From Nonomuraea gerenzanensis (GTDB taxonomy: Bacteria > Actinomycetota > Actinomycetes > Streptosporangiales > Streptosporangiaceae), in assembly GCF_020215645.1 (NCBI RefSeq), contig NZ_CP084058.1:6572001-6636000 (forward strand): DNA of 64,000 nt, read 5' to 3'. Below are positions 1 through 7,520 of the stretch, piece after piece. Position 1 is the first letter of the stretch. Each line of letters starts with the position of its first letter. Position numbers and translations under genes: made by a program. The notes under the pieces are model-generated. The model did not search any database, was not told where the DNA came from, and was given only the letters and a program-made list of their open reading frames with translations.

Positions 1-98
1 ACGGCGAGCGCGCCGATGCCGCGCAACGCGTCCAGCCAGGCGAGCCTGGTGGAGACCTGGCGTTCGGTACGGGGGACGGCGGGGAGGGCCAGGGGCAT
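1..98 (-). CDS. Acyltransferase-3 family protein, N-terminal fragment cut by window edge
   Basis: The 5' end of a gene that leaves the window at position 1. The visible translation starts at ATG (98) and holds the motif RLAWLDALRGIGALAV about 20 residues in. This is the hallmark start of the first membrane segment of membrane O-acyltransferases (acyltransferase 3, OafA-like), which acylate cell-surface sugars or secondary metabolites. Only about 32 residues are visible, so substrate and completeness cannot be judged. No convincing ribosome-binding site precedes the ATG. Confidence 0.6.
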   Translation of the reverse strand, partial: MPLALPAVPRTERQVSTRLAWLDALRGIGALA

Positions 99-261
99 AG
101 GGGTCAAGGTATAGGAAACGTGATCCCGGAGACACCGGGGCCGCCTCATCCCGGGCCAGTAGGCTGTCCCCCACGAGGGCCGCCCGGCCACAGGTTTTCC
201 CGTTCCGGCTGCCCGCGGCCGCGAGCAGACGGGAGTTCGGTCATGACGAGCCACGACCAGC

Positions 262-376
262 GGACGACGAGCGGCACCGCCTGGCGCTCGCTCCCGACGT
301 GGTGTTCCACGGGCCGCTGGGACAGGGCGTCGGGCGCGGTGCGGTAGTGGTCTTCGCGGGGCCGCTGCCCGGCTAG
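262..376 (+). pseudogene. Possible NTF2/SnoaL-like fragment
   Basis: Within 121-500, otherwise without a gene, one frame reads ALAPDVVFHGPLGQGVGR before a stop at 374-376. That resembles the N-terminal part of SnoaL-like NTF2-fold proteins (DVVFHGPLG followed by a glycine-arginine turn). There is no start with a ribosome-binding site and nothing recognisable downstream, so if real it is a relic. The rest of the 121-500 interval shows nothing I can support. Confidence 0.2.
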
Positions 377-500
377 CACTCGCCGGCGCCGGCCCCACCG
401 CACGTGGTCGCGCGCTCGCCGCCGCCTCGTGCGTCCTCCGCCGGCCCTGGGGTAGCAGCCGTCCATGAACGGCAGTTTCCCGACGGGCAAGGAGCAGCCC

Positions 501-1259
501 ATGAGTCAGCCGTGGACCTCCCTGTCCAGATCGGCCCTGGCCGCCGCCTTCGGTACGGCGGCCCGCCTGCGGGGCGGGCGGCCGTTGCACCCGTCCGGGC
601 TCGTGTTCGACGCGCACCTGCGCCTGCACGGGACGGCACGCCGATGGGGCGCCCCGTTCCTCGACGAGCCGATGGAGCTGCGCGGAATGGCCCGCCTGTC
701 CCGCTCCATCGGCGTGCCCTGGCCGCTCCCGGACATCCTGGGCATCGCCTTCCGCTGGCAACAGGCCGGCGCGACCGCCGAGCTGCTGCTGGCCACCACG
801 GGCCGTTCCGCGCTGGGCCGCCGTCTGCTCCGGCCCGCGACCCGGTGGACGGGCCTGTACACCTCGCTGTTCCCGTACCGGACGGGTGAGCGGCGGCTGC
901 TGCTGGGCGCGCTGCTGCACGCGCCCGTGCCGGTGCCCGCCACGTTCGACGCCCTGACCCGAGCCGTCGCGGCCGGCCCGCTCACGCTCGAACTGCTCGC
1001 CGCCGACCCCTCGGGGCCGTGGCAGCTGCTCGGCCAGGCGCGGCTGTTCGCTCCGGCGTCGCCGGACGCGGACCGGCCGACGCGGTTCAACCCCCTGCGG
1101 CATCCCGTCCCGGGGCTGCGCCCGGCGGGCTGGCCGAACGAGGTCCGCGACGCCGCCTACACGGCCGCCCAGCGGGTGCCCGACGCCGGCACGGACGACC
1201 GTCCGGCGTACGATACGGAGTACTCGCAACCGGTGCGAGAAGGGACATCCCATGCCTGA
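501..1259 (+). CDS. Conserved actinobacterial protein of unknown function
   Basis: A 252-residue soluble protein. The start is the ATG at 501 because AAGGAG lies at 489-494; an in-frame ATG at 465 lacks one. The protein has the features of an actinobacterial family sometimes labelled phosphodiesterase: RGGRPLHPSGLVFDAHLRLHG near the N-terminus, then PLPDILGIAFR, LLLATTGRS, TSLFPYR, and a C-terminal RFNPLRHPVPGLRPAGW stretch. The spacing of these blocks is collinear with family members as I remember them, but I know of no demonstrated activity. The stop overlaps the start of the next small gene, suggesting translational coupling. There is no signal peptide or membrane segment. Confidence 0.75.
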   Translation: MSQPWTSLSRSALAAAFGTAARLRGGRPLHPSGLVFDAHLRLHGTARRWGAPFLDEPMELRGMARLSRSIGVPWPLPDILGIAFRWQQAGATAELLLATTGRSALGRRLLRPATRWTGLYTSLFPYRTGERRLLLGALLHAPVPVPATFDALTRAVAAGPLTLELLAADPSGPWQLLGQARLFAPASPDADRPTRFNPLRHPVPGLRPAGWPNEVRDAAYTAAQRVPDAGTDDRPAYDTEYSQPVREGTSHA

Positions 1260-1422
1260 TGGGTTGCAAGTCATCGGTATCGGGCTGCATCGGACCGGAT
1301 CGATGTCGGTGAAGACGGACGAGGAGCAGCGGCGGGCGGCGGAGTCCGGGTTCGCGCGGATGCAGGAGGCGCTGGCCACGGTCGTGACGACGACCTTCGA
1401 CGGGCGGATGTCGGACGGGTGA
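1252..1422 (+). CDS. Small hypothetical protein coupled to the upstream gene
   Basis: A 56-residue ORF whose ATG sits inside the end of the preceding gene (8-nt overlap) and has GAAGGGA upstream. The N-terminal MPDGLQVIGIGLHRTGSMSV is followed by a charged, methionine-containing amphipathic stretch (DEEQRRAAESGFARMQEAL). Overlap and ribosome-binding site argue that it is translated. I do not recognise the family. Confidence 0.5.
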   Translation: MPDGLQVIGIGLHRTGSMSVKTDEEQRRAAESGFARMQEALATVVTTTFDGRMSDG

Positions 1423-1541
1423 ACGCCGGCGGGAACCTGCCGCGCAACATCCGTACGGCGATGAGCCAGGCCGGAGCCCGCACGGGCGGAGCGGTCCGGC
1501 GCTGACGGTTGACCGGGCGAGCCCGGGGCAGTTGCGAGCAC

Positions 1542-1775
1542 ATGGACGACAGACGCCCCGAGGAGATGCCACCCGCCGTCGGCCAGGTCTGCGGAGAGTC
1601 CGACACGCTCGCCGCACGGGCCGGAGTCGAGGTGCGGCGCACCCCGCGACCGATCCCCGCCGAGCCGGTGGAGCCGCCGCCCGATCCCGAGGAGAAGGCG
1701 GAGGAGGAGCGGCGCGAGGCGGCCCGCGAGCCCGGCGAGGACGACGCCCAGACGGGCACCGAACCCACCGACTGA
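1542..1775 (+). CDS. Small acidic, probably disordered protein
   Basis: A 77-residue ORF from ATG 1542. The C-terminal half is proline- and glutamate-rich low complexity (EPVEPPPDPEEKAEEERREA). Codon third positions are almost all G or C, as in real genes of this genome, but the ribosome-binding site is poor and no family is recognised. It could be a genuine small disordered protein or a fortuitous ORF. Confidence 0.4.
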   Translation: MDDRRPEEMPPAVGQVCGESDTLAARAGVEVRRTPRPIPAEPVEPPPDPEEKAEEERREAAREPGEDDAQTGTEPTD

Positions 1776-1893
1776 CCGCGAGCCCGAAGCGCCATGCGGC
1801 GTCGGTCCGGGCCGCTCTGTTCCACGTGGTGGAACCTCATGGAAGGCCCGAGGGGATGAGCGGACGAAGGATCGATCGGGAAAAGGGCGCGAG

Positions 1894-2214
1894 ATGGCCC
1901 CATCCCCTTGGGCGGACAACTCGGACACTGCGGACGGCTCGGACACTGCAGACAGCACGCACCCAGCGCACAGTGCGCACCCATCGCACTCACCGCACAG
2001 TGCGCACCCATCGCACTCACCGCACAGTGCGCACCCAGCGGACGGCGCGCATGCAGCGGGCCGTGACCGCGCGGACTGCCCGCACGTGCACCCCCGCTCC
2101 CCGGCGACCTGGCTCCACTACGGCCTGATTCCGACCGGCGGCCCGCCCTGTACGCCGAGCTGTACGCGCTGGGCCTGCGCGGATACGAGAACCCCGCCGG
2201 CCGGACCCCCGTGA
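1894..2214 (+). pseudogene. Decayed ORF with His/Ser/Pro repeats and a frameshifted C-terminus
   Basis: From ATG 1894 the frame encodes MAPSPWADNSD, then a Ser/His/Pro repeat tract, then ATWLHYGLIPT. After about 2135 this frame becomes anomalous, while the neighbouring frame reads RPALYAELYALGLRGYENPA, which looks like ordinary protein and continues the sense of the preceding segment. One base appears gained or lost near 2135-2140. The shifted frame runs into the end of the LacI gene without a stop of its own, so the 3' end was probably replaced. I do not recognise the parent family. Confidence 0.35.
1972..2037 (+). repeat. 27-bp tandem repeat, in frame
   Basis: Two identical 27-bp units (1972-1998 and 1999-2025) and 12 bases of a third. 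Each unit encodes nine residues, SAHPSHSPH. A looser (SDTAD)-type repeat precedes it at 1918-1955. Unit length is a multiple of three, so copy-number change preserves the frame. Confidence 0.85.
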
Positions 2215-2231
2215 CGGGGCCGGGCCGGCGG

Positions 2232-3266
2232 TCAGGCCGACTGGCGTTCGACCAGCTCGGCGGGGAGCCGGGTGCTGGTCCTGGGCCGGTCGGGGTCGGC
2301 GATCCGGCGCAGCAGCAGGTCCACCGCCGCGCTGCCCACCTCGTCGGCCGGCAGCCGGATCGTGGTCAGAGCCGGCTGCAGGTAGGCGGCGAACGGGTGG
2401 TCGCCGTAGCCGAGCACGCGCACGTCACCGGGCACGCTCAGCCCGCACTCCCGCACGGCCCGGTAGACGCCCAGCGCCACGTAGTCGTTGGCGGTGATCA
2501 CCAGGTCCGGGTGGTTGCCCGGCGTGATCAGGCCGGCGGCCAGGGCGTAGGCGTCGTCGGGACGCCAGGGCAGGCTGGCGCCGCTCGTCCGGCGGGTGGG
2601 CACCTTCAGCACGGGGGCGTGCTCGTGGGCGATGCCCAGGTCGTCCAGCGCGCGCCGGAAGCCCGCGATCCTGGCGGCGACCGTGCTGACCCGCAGGTCC
2701 TCCTCCAGCAGCCAGATCCGGCGCAGGCCGGGCGCGGCCAGCCGCACCACCGCGTCGCGGATGGCCGACTCCACGTCGATGCCGACGAAGTCCAGCCCGC
2801 GGCCGGGGATGTCGCGGCTGACCTGCACCACCGGGATGTTCGCCGAGCCCAGCGCGTCCCACACGTCGCTGCTGGACTCGGTGGCCACGCCCAGCACGCC
2901 GTCCACGCCGAAGCGCAGGAGCTCCTGCACCGCGCGTTCCTCGTTCTCCGCGGAGTCCTCGGTCACGAGGAGCAGCACGGAGTAGCCGGCCGCGCGGCAC
3001 TGCCGCTCGACCGCGGAGATCAGCGCGGCGTAGAACGGGTTGGACGGGTTGGTGATGACCAGGCCGACGACCATGGTCCGGCCGGACACGAGGGAGCGGG
3101 CGTGGCTGTTCGGCACGTAGCCGAGCCGCTTGGCCTCTGCCGCCACCAGGGCCCTGGTGCTCTCGCTGACCTGGTCCTTGCCGGCCAGCGCCCGGGACAC
3201 GGTGTTCGCCGACAGACCCAGCCGGTCGGCGACGTCCTTCAGCGTCACCCGTTGCGAACGTGCCAT
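2232..3266 (-). CDS. LacI-family transcriptional regulator
   Basis: A 344-residue regulator. The ATG at 3266 is preceded by GGAGGG. An N-terminal LacI helix-turn-helix (RVTLKDVADRLGLSANTVSR, residues 6-25) and hinge helix are followed by a periplasmic-binding-protein-like effector domain: VVGLVITNPSNPFYAALISA, the FVGIDVESAIRDAV region, and a C-terminal VRVLGYGDHPFAAYLQPALT. Length is normal. It is the last gene of a three-gene minus-strand operon beginning at 4536, and two near-identical palindromes in the divergent promoter (4551-4564, 4626-4639) are the probable operators. It probably represses this operon and the divergent transporter until a sugar or sugar-acid effector binds. Confidence 0.9.
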   Translation of the reverse strand: MARSQRVTLKDVADRLGLSANTVSRALAGKDQVSESTRALVAAEAKRLGYVPNSHARSLVSGRTMVVGLVITNPSNPFYAALISAVERQCRAAGYSVLLLVTEDSAENEERAVQELLRFGVDGVLGVATESSSDVWDALGSANIPVVQVSRDIPGRGLDFVGIDVESAIRDAVVRLAAPGLRRIWLLEEDLRVSTVAARIAGFRRALDDLGIAHEHAPVLKVPTRRTSGASLPWRPDDAYALAAGLITPGNHPDLVITANDYVALGVYRAVRECGLSVPGDVRVLGYGDHPFAAYLQPALTTIRLPADEVGSAAVDLLLRRIADPDRPRTSTRLPAELVERQSA

Positions 3267-3283
3267 CCCGTCAACCCTCCGGC

Positions 3284-3622
3284 TCAGCTCTTGCCCACCA
3301 CGTAGATCCGCAGTCTGGCAGCCGGGGCGCCCGCACCGGAAACGAAGCAGCGGACGCGCAGCCACTGGCCGAACCCGGTGACCAGCCAGCTCGTCATCCC
3401 CGGCTCCGTGACCCGGACCGGCGGCTCGTCGGCCGGGCACCAGGTCAGGCCGTCCGGCGAGATCTCGGTGCGCAGCTCCAGCCGCCCGGTCAGCTCGTGC
3501 ACCTGGACGAAGAAGCGCGCCTCCTGCGCCCACGGCAGCTCGTACGGCTCGGTGGCCAGCTCGTCGTGCACCAGCGCGGCACGTTCCAGCACCGCCGTCA
3601 TGGTCGATCGCATCGTCGTCAC
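3284..3622 (-). CDS. Small beta-rich protein of unknown function in the LacI operon
   Basis: About 112 residues. The GTG at 3622 overlaps the stop of the upstream gene by four bases (GTGA), the usual sign of coupled translation; an ATG nine bases further in is an alternative. The sequence is rich in aromatic and beta-forming residues (ARFFVQVHELTGRLELRTEI, GLTWCPADEPPVRV, WLRVRCFV) and ends in an R-L-R-I-Y-V-V-G-K-S strand, like a small beta-sandwich. No signal peptide. It lies between a probable carbohydrate-locus protein and the LacI regulator, so I infer a role in the same pathway; the function is unknown to me. Confidence 0.7.
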   Translation of the reverse strand: MTTMRSTMTAVLERAALVHDELATEPYELPWAQEARFFVQVHELTGRLELRTEISPDGLTWCPADEPPVRVTEPGMTSWLVTGFGQWLRVRCFVSGAGAPAARLRIYVVGKS

Positions 3623-4536
3623 CAATCCACCGAGATGAGCACGGAGTCGAGGAAGAGGAAGTTGCGGATGCCGGCGTGGGTCCGGACGGAGAAGTAGAAG
3701 TTGAGCAGGTTGTCCAGGGTGCTGTAGCGGTCGGGGTAGATCGGCACCGGGACGTCGCTCAGGTCGATGATCCGGTCGTTGAGCCGCAGCTCCACGTTCG
3801 AGCGGGTGGCGGTGTCGATGTCCCAGCGCAGGTAGTGCCAGTTGATCTTGGTGGGCACCTCATTGACGCACAGCTCCAGCGGCTCGCCGAGGTAGCGCCA
3901 GTCGTCCGGGTCGGGCGCGGTGAAGTCGGCCGCGTACGGCAGGGCGAACTTGCCCTCCTGGTGGTCACGCGGCGTCGGCTCCGGCACCACCGGGTACATG
4001 AACCGCTGCGTCATCTCGCCCGCCAGATTCGTGTTCTGGTAGCGGATCACGTTGTGGTAGCGCACGCCGTTGTCCGCGCAGATGTCGGTGGCCACGGTGA
4101 ACGCGCCGAACTGCGACTCCGACGGGTGCCGGTTGCCGTCCCAGGCGACGCTGGCGGGCAACTCGTGGCCGACGGTCGCCTCGGCCTTGAACGCGAAGTA
4201 GGTCTCGATGCGCACCCGGCCCCGGCCGGCCATGGTGAGCCGGCGGATCCCGGTGGCCGTGTGCCCCCGGTGGGCGCGGGTGGCGAGCTTCAGCGCGTAG
4301 TTCCCGCTGAGCGTGCCGTGCGTGCCGACGTCGAAGAACGAGCAGGAGGAGAGCTGCGGCGGCCGGAAGTCGCGCATGTGCTCGTCGACCGTGCCGAGGT
4401 CGCCCTTGCCGTCGTAGTTGCCGATCAGCTCGGTCCAGCCGTGGGTGGTCGAGTCGAACCGGTCGAAGCACAGGATCCGGCCGAGCGGATCGTACTTCGA
4501 CAGGCCGGCGTCGGTGGCCGGCGCTGCGAGTCGCAT
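3619..4536 (-). CDS. DUF6772-like protein, first gene of LacI-controlled operon
   Basis: A 305-residue cytosolic protein from ATG 4536 with GAGAGGG upstream. Notable segments: YDPLGRILCFDRFDS, GWTELIGNYDG, TGIRRLTMAGRGRVRIETYF, and a C-terminal NLLNFYFSVRTHAGIRNFLF. The pattern looks like a jelly-roll or concanavalin-like fold and agrees with what I remember of DUF6772, which I cannot verify here. Two further genes follow on the same strand, with overlapping and short spacings. Its promoter carries an operator-like sequence at 4551-4564. Possible roles are binding or hydrolysis of a plant- or host-derived carbohydrate whose product the divergent MHS transporter imports; this is inference from context. 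Confidence 0.7.
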   Translation of the reverse strand: MRLAAPATDAGLSKYDPLGRILCFDRFDSTTHGWTELIGNYDGKGDLGTVDEHMRDFRPPQLSSCSFFDVGTHGTLSGNYALKLATRAHRGHTATGIRRLTMAGRGRVRIETYFAFKAEATVGHELPASVAWDGNRHPSESQFGAFTVATDICADNGVRYHNVIRYQNTNLAGEMTQRFMYPVVPEPTPRDHQEGKFALPYAADFTAPDPDDWRYLGEPLELCVNEVPTKINWHYLRWDIDTATRSNVELRLNDRIIDLSDVPVPIYPDRYSTLDNLLNFYFSVRTHAGIRNFLFLDSVLISVDW

Positions 4537-4550
4537 GCGTTGCCCTCTCT

Positions 4551-4564
4551 CATTAACGCTCATG
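4551..4564. promoter_or_regulatory. Imperfect LacI-type operator (CATTAACGCTCATG)
   Basis: Matches the perfect palindrome at 4626-4639 at 12 of 14 positions, including the central CG typical of LacI-family sites. It ends 15 bases before the ATG of the minus-strand operon (4536), placing it over the ribosome-binding region or promoter of that operon. Confidence 0.65.
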
Positions 4565-4625
4565 TAAACACTCGATTGCCGAAAGTCTTGACCTGCTGAG
4601 CAGGCCACTCGTAATGTGTCGGCCA

Positions 4626-4639
4626 CATTAACGTTAATG
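4626..4639. promoter_or_regulatory. Perfect LacI-type operator (CATTAACGTTAATG)
   Basis: A 14-bp perfect palindrome with central CG, 49 bases upstream of the transporter start at 4688 and in the divergent intergenic region of a LacI-regulated locus. Its centre lies about 75 bp from that of the second site (4551-4564), compatible with looping or with separate control of each promoter. Confidence 0.75.
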
Positions 4640-4687
4640 GTCCGACTGCGCGGACGCAATCAGCAAGCTGGGATGAGGGAGTCCACG

Positions 4688-5971
4688 ATGACGCTGCGGC
4701 TGAGCCGGGCAACGATCGCTTCCACCGTCGGCACCGCGCTCGAGTGGTACGACTTCTCGCTGTACGGCACGGCCGCCGCGCTGGTGCTGCCCGCGGTGTT
4801 CTTCCCCTCCGGCGACCCGGTGGCGGCGACCCTGTCGTCGCTGGCCACGTTCGCCGTCGGCTTCTTCGCCCGGCCGGTCGGCGGCATCGTCATCGGCGTC
4901 CTGGGCGACCGCGTCGGCCGCCGCACGATGTTGTTCGTCACCCTGCTCCTGATGGCGGTGGCCTCCACGCTGATCGGCCTGCTGCCCTCCTACGCCGCCA
5001 TCGGCCCGGCCGCGCCGATCATGCTGGTGGCGCTGCGCGTGGTGCAGGGGCTCGGCGCGGGCGGCGAGTACGCGGGCGCCATGCTGATGTCCGCCGAGCA
5101 CGCCGAGACCCGCTCGCGCGGGCTCAACGCCAGCGCGCCGACCCTCGGCAACGCGGTCGGCTCGCTGGTCGCGACGGGCGTGTTCTTCCTGGTCTCGGCG
5201 CTGATGCCGCACGAGGCGTTCATCGACTACGGCTGGCGCATCCCGTTCCTGCTCAGCGTCTTCGTCGGCGTGGCCGGCGTGATCGTCCGGGTGAAGATCT
5301 CCGACACCCCGGAGTTCCGCGCCGCCAAGGACAGCGGCGAGCAGGCACAGGCGCCGCTGCGGGCGCTGTTCGCCTCCTCCCGCCACAAGATCGTGCCCGG
5401 CATGCTCATCAGCGTCGCACCGAACGTGATCAGCTACCTGCCGTCCGTCTACGCGCTGACCTACCTGACCACGCACGTGCACGCCGAGTCGTGGGTCGGC
5501 CTGATCGGCGTGGTGATCGCCAACCTGGTCAAGCTGGTCACCGTGCCGACCGCCGGCTGGCTGTGCGACAGGTACGGGCGGCGCCCGGTGATGGTCGCCG
5601 GCTCGGTCGCGGCGGCCGTGCTGTTCTACCCGTTCTTCTTCATGCTCGACACCGGCACCCCCGTCGTGATCTGGGCCGCCTTCGTGATGATCTACACGCT
5701 CTGCAACGACCTGACGCTCGCCTCGCAGGCCACGATGATGTCGGAGCTGTTCGACGTCCGGTACCGCTACACCGGCGTCACCTTCACCCGCGAGATCGCC
5801 GGCGCCGTCGTCGGCGGCTGCATCCCCTTCGCGGCCGCCTGGCTGGACGGCTGGTCCGGCGGCCAGACCTGGCCCATCGTGGCGGTGTCGGCCCTGCTGT
5901 GCCTGCTCTCGGCGGTCGGCACCCGGTTCATCGACGAGCCCGACCACTTGCGCCAGCCCGCGGCACGTTGA
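4688..5971 (+). CDS. MHS-family (metabolite:H+ symporter) MFS transporter
   Basis: A 427-residue integral membrane protein with about twelve transmembrane segments. The start is ATG 4688 because GAGGGAG (4675-4681) precedes it by six bases. The first segment holds the MHS signature GTALEWYDFSLYG, the loop between segments 2 and 3 holds GDRVGRRTML, and the equivalent loop in the second half holds CDRYGRRPVM. ShiA, KgtP and ProP belong to this family, so the substrate is likely a carboxylate, sugar acid or compatible solute. It is transcribed divergently from the LacI operon behind a perfect operator, so probably imports the compound whose breakdown that operon serves. Confidence 0.9.
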   Translation: MTLRLSRATIASTVGTALEWYDFSLYGTAAALVLPAVFFPSGDPVAATLSSLATFAVGFFARPVGGIVIGVLGDRVGRRTMLFVTLLLMAVASTLIGLLPSYAAIGPAAPIMLVALRVVQGLGAGGEYAGAMLMSAEHAETRSRGLNASAPTLGNAVGSLVATGVFFLVSALMPHEAFIDYGWRIPFLLSVFVGVAGVIVRVKISDTPEFRAAKDSGEQAQAPLRALFASSRHKIVPGMLISVAPNVISYLPSVYALTYLTTHVHAESWVGLIGVVIANLVKLVTVPTAGWLCDRYGRRPVMVAGSVAAAVLFYPFFFMLDTGTPVVIWAAFVMIYTLCNDLTLASQATMMSELFDVRYRYTGVTFTREIAGAVVGGCIPFAAAWLDGWSGGQTWPIVAVSALLCLLSAVGTRFIDEPDHLRQPAAR

Positions 5972-6050
5972 CGGAACACCTGCTCCGGCTGTGGAAGCCG
6001 GCACGTGGAAGACGGGAAACGTTACCGATCATCCATCCAAGATCGCCCGA

Positions 6051-6245
6051 CTAGCAGCCGGGCAGCCGGGCCAGTCTCCGGCCGCCGCTCAACCGGGCCG
6101 CTCCCGGCGAGGAGGTGCTGGGACGCCGCGAGATCCGGTGACGCGCCACCCGCCGGCCACAGCCGGAGGCGAAGCCGTGCTTGCGCAGCCCGGCCTCGAT
6201 GTAACGGGCGAGGGGGTGCTCGTCTTCGACCAGGAGCACCCGCAT
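6051..6245 (-). pseudogene. Response-regulator receiver domain, truncated
   Basis: From ATG 6245 the frame starts as a standard OmpR-type receiver domain, MRVLLVEDEHPLARYIEAGL, followed by RKHGFA. After about 27 residues homology stops abruptly and the frame ends at 6051 without the phospho-acceptor aspartate region or an output domain. This is a 5' stub left by deletion or rearrangement. The 5972-6050 and 6246-6363 flanks hold nothing else I can support. Confidence 0.6.
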
Positions 6246-6363
6246 CCGCGCAGTATCGCAACGTCGTCATATGGACGGCATATGGTCCGCCGATCGCCTG
6301 CCGATACGCGCCGGCCGGTAGATGTGATCACCCTCGTCATTCCTAAGAGGAGGATCACAGGAA

Positions 6364-7455
6364 ATGAGCCGTGCACGAGCGGCCGGCGTGACCGGGCTGG
6401 CCTCGGCCATGCTGGCGCTGGGTCTCCACACCTCCGCCACCGCGGCTGTCGAGGCCAGGCCGACAGACGTCCAGCAGGCGATGCAGGACCTGGTGAAGAT
6501 CGACGGCGTGGTGGGGGCCATCGGCGAGCTGTACGTCGACGGCCGGCGCAAGGGGCAGGGCAGCGCGGGAACCCGCCTGCTCGGAGGCAAGGGCGGACGA
6601 ATTCCCGCGGCTTCCCGTTACCGGGCCGGGTCCCAGACCAAGCTCATGACGGCCACCGTGGTCCTGCAACTGGTCAAGGAGGGCAAACTCCGCCTGGAGG
6701 ACACGCTGGCCGCCGTGCTGCCGCAGGTGGCGCGGCAGGATCTGGTCGAGCGGGCCGGCGAGATCACCGTCCAGCAGCTGCTCCGCCACAGCTCCGGCAT
6801 CCCCGACTTCTTCGCCTCCGGGAAGTTCGACGACGCCTTCGACTTCACGACCTCCTACTCCCCGCTCGATCTGGTGAAGGCCTCGCGCGGGGTCTCTCGC
6901 ACCGGGGAGCCGGGCGCGGGGTTCGCCTACTCCAACACCAACTACGTGCTCCTCGGCCTGATCGTGGAGAACGTGACCGGCCGCAGCCTGTCCGCCGAGC
7001 TGGAGCGGCGTCTGTTCGTGCCGCTGGGGATGAGGCACACCTATGTGACCACCAGGCCTCCTCAGGGGATCAAGGGCCCGCACGGGCACGGTTACCACCC
7101 CGACGCCAAGGGCGAGCCGCGTGACGTCGATCGGCAGAACGCGAGCTTCGGCGGCGCGGCCGGAGGAGTGGTCTCCACCTCCGGCGATCTGAGCGCCTTC
7201 TACCGCGCGCTCGGCCAGGGCCGGCTGCTGCCGGCGGACCTGCGAAGAGCGGTGGGACAGCCGCGGCCCGATCTGTGCGGCGGGACGGTCGCGGCGGCCG
7301 CGGGCAGCGGCCCCGGCTTCCTGGCGGTGACCTACACCTCCGCCGACGGCCGGACCCAGCTCGCGGTATCCACCACCTTGGAGATCGACAACCGGCAGGC
7401 CATGCCCGTCGACGAGGCCATGAACAAGGCCGCCGCGAGCGTGCTCTGCCCCTAG
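6364..7455 (+). CDS. Secreted serine hydrolase (beta-lactamase / D-Ala-D-Ala carboxypeptidase fold)
   Basis: A 363-residue exported protein. AGGAGG lies just upstream of ATG 6364. A signal peptide covers about residues 1-28 (cleavage after TSATAA). The penicillin-binding fold is marked by S90-Q-T-K93 (SxxK nucleophile and base), the YSNTN motif (YxN, second motif) and a C-terminal GGAAGGVVSTSGDLSAF block typical of class C-like hydrolases and DD-peptidases. It probably acts on cell-wall peptides or small ester/amide substrates outside the cell. The gene is followed at 65 bases by a second serine hydrolase in the same direction. The C-terminal region is shorter than in many relatives (no clear HxG motif), so activity is uncertain. 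Confidence 0.85.
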   Translation: MSRARAAGVTGLASAMLALGLHTSATAAVEARPTDVQQAMQDLVKIDGVVGAIGELYVDGRRKGQGSAGTRLLGGKGGRIPAASRYRAGSQTKLMTATVVLQLVKEGKLRLEDTLAAVLPQVARQDLVERAGEITVQQLLRHSSGIPDFFASGKFDDAFDFTTSYSPLDLVKASRGVSRTGEPGAGFAYSNTNYVLLGLIVENVTGRSLSAELERRLFVPLGMRHTYVTTRPPQGIKGPHGHGYHPDAKGEPRDVDRQNASFGGAAGGVVSTSGDLSAFYRALGQGRLLPADLRRAVGQPRPDLCGGTVAAAAGSGPGFLAVTYTSADGRTQLAVSTTLEIDNRQAMPVDEAMNKAAASVLCP

Positions 7456-7520
7456 CCGGGCCGCGGTGGCGACAGCGCGATGCAGTCCCCAGTCCATGCA
7501 GTCTCGAAAGGAATACCCCC

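Noticed and set aside
1271-2020. Minus-strand ORF of 249 codons across the small-gene region
   Set aside because: It spans unrelated sequences including the tandem repeat, and has no domain; the plus-strand small ORFs have better codon patterns.
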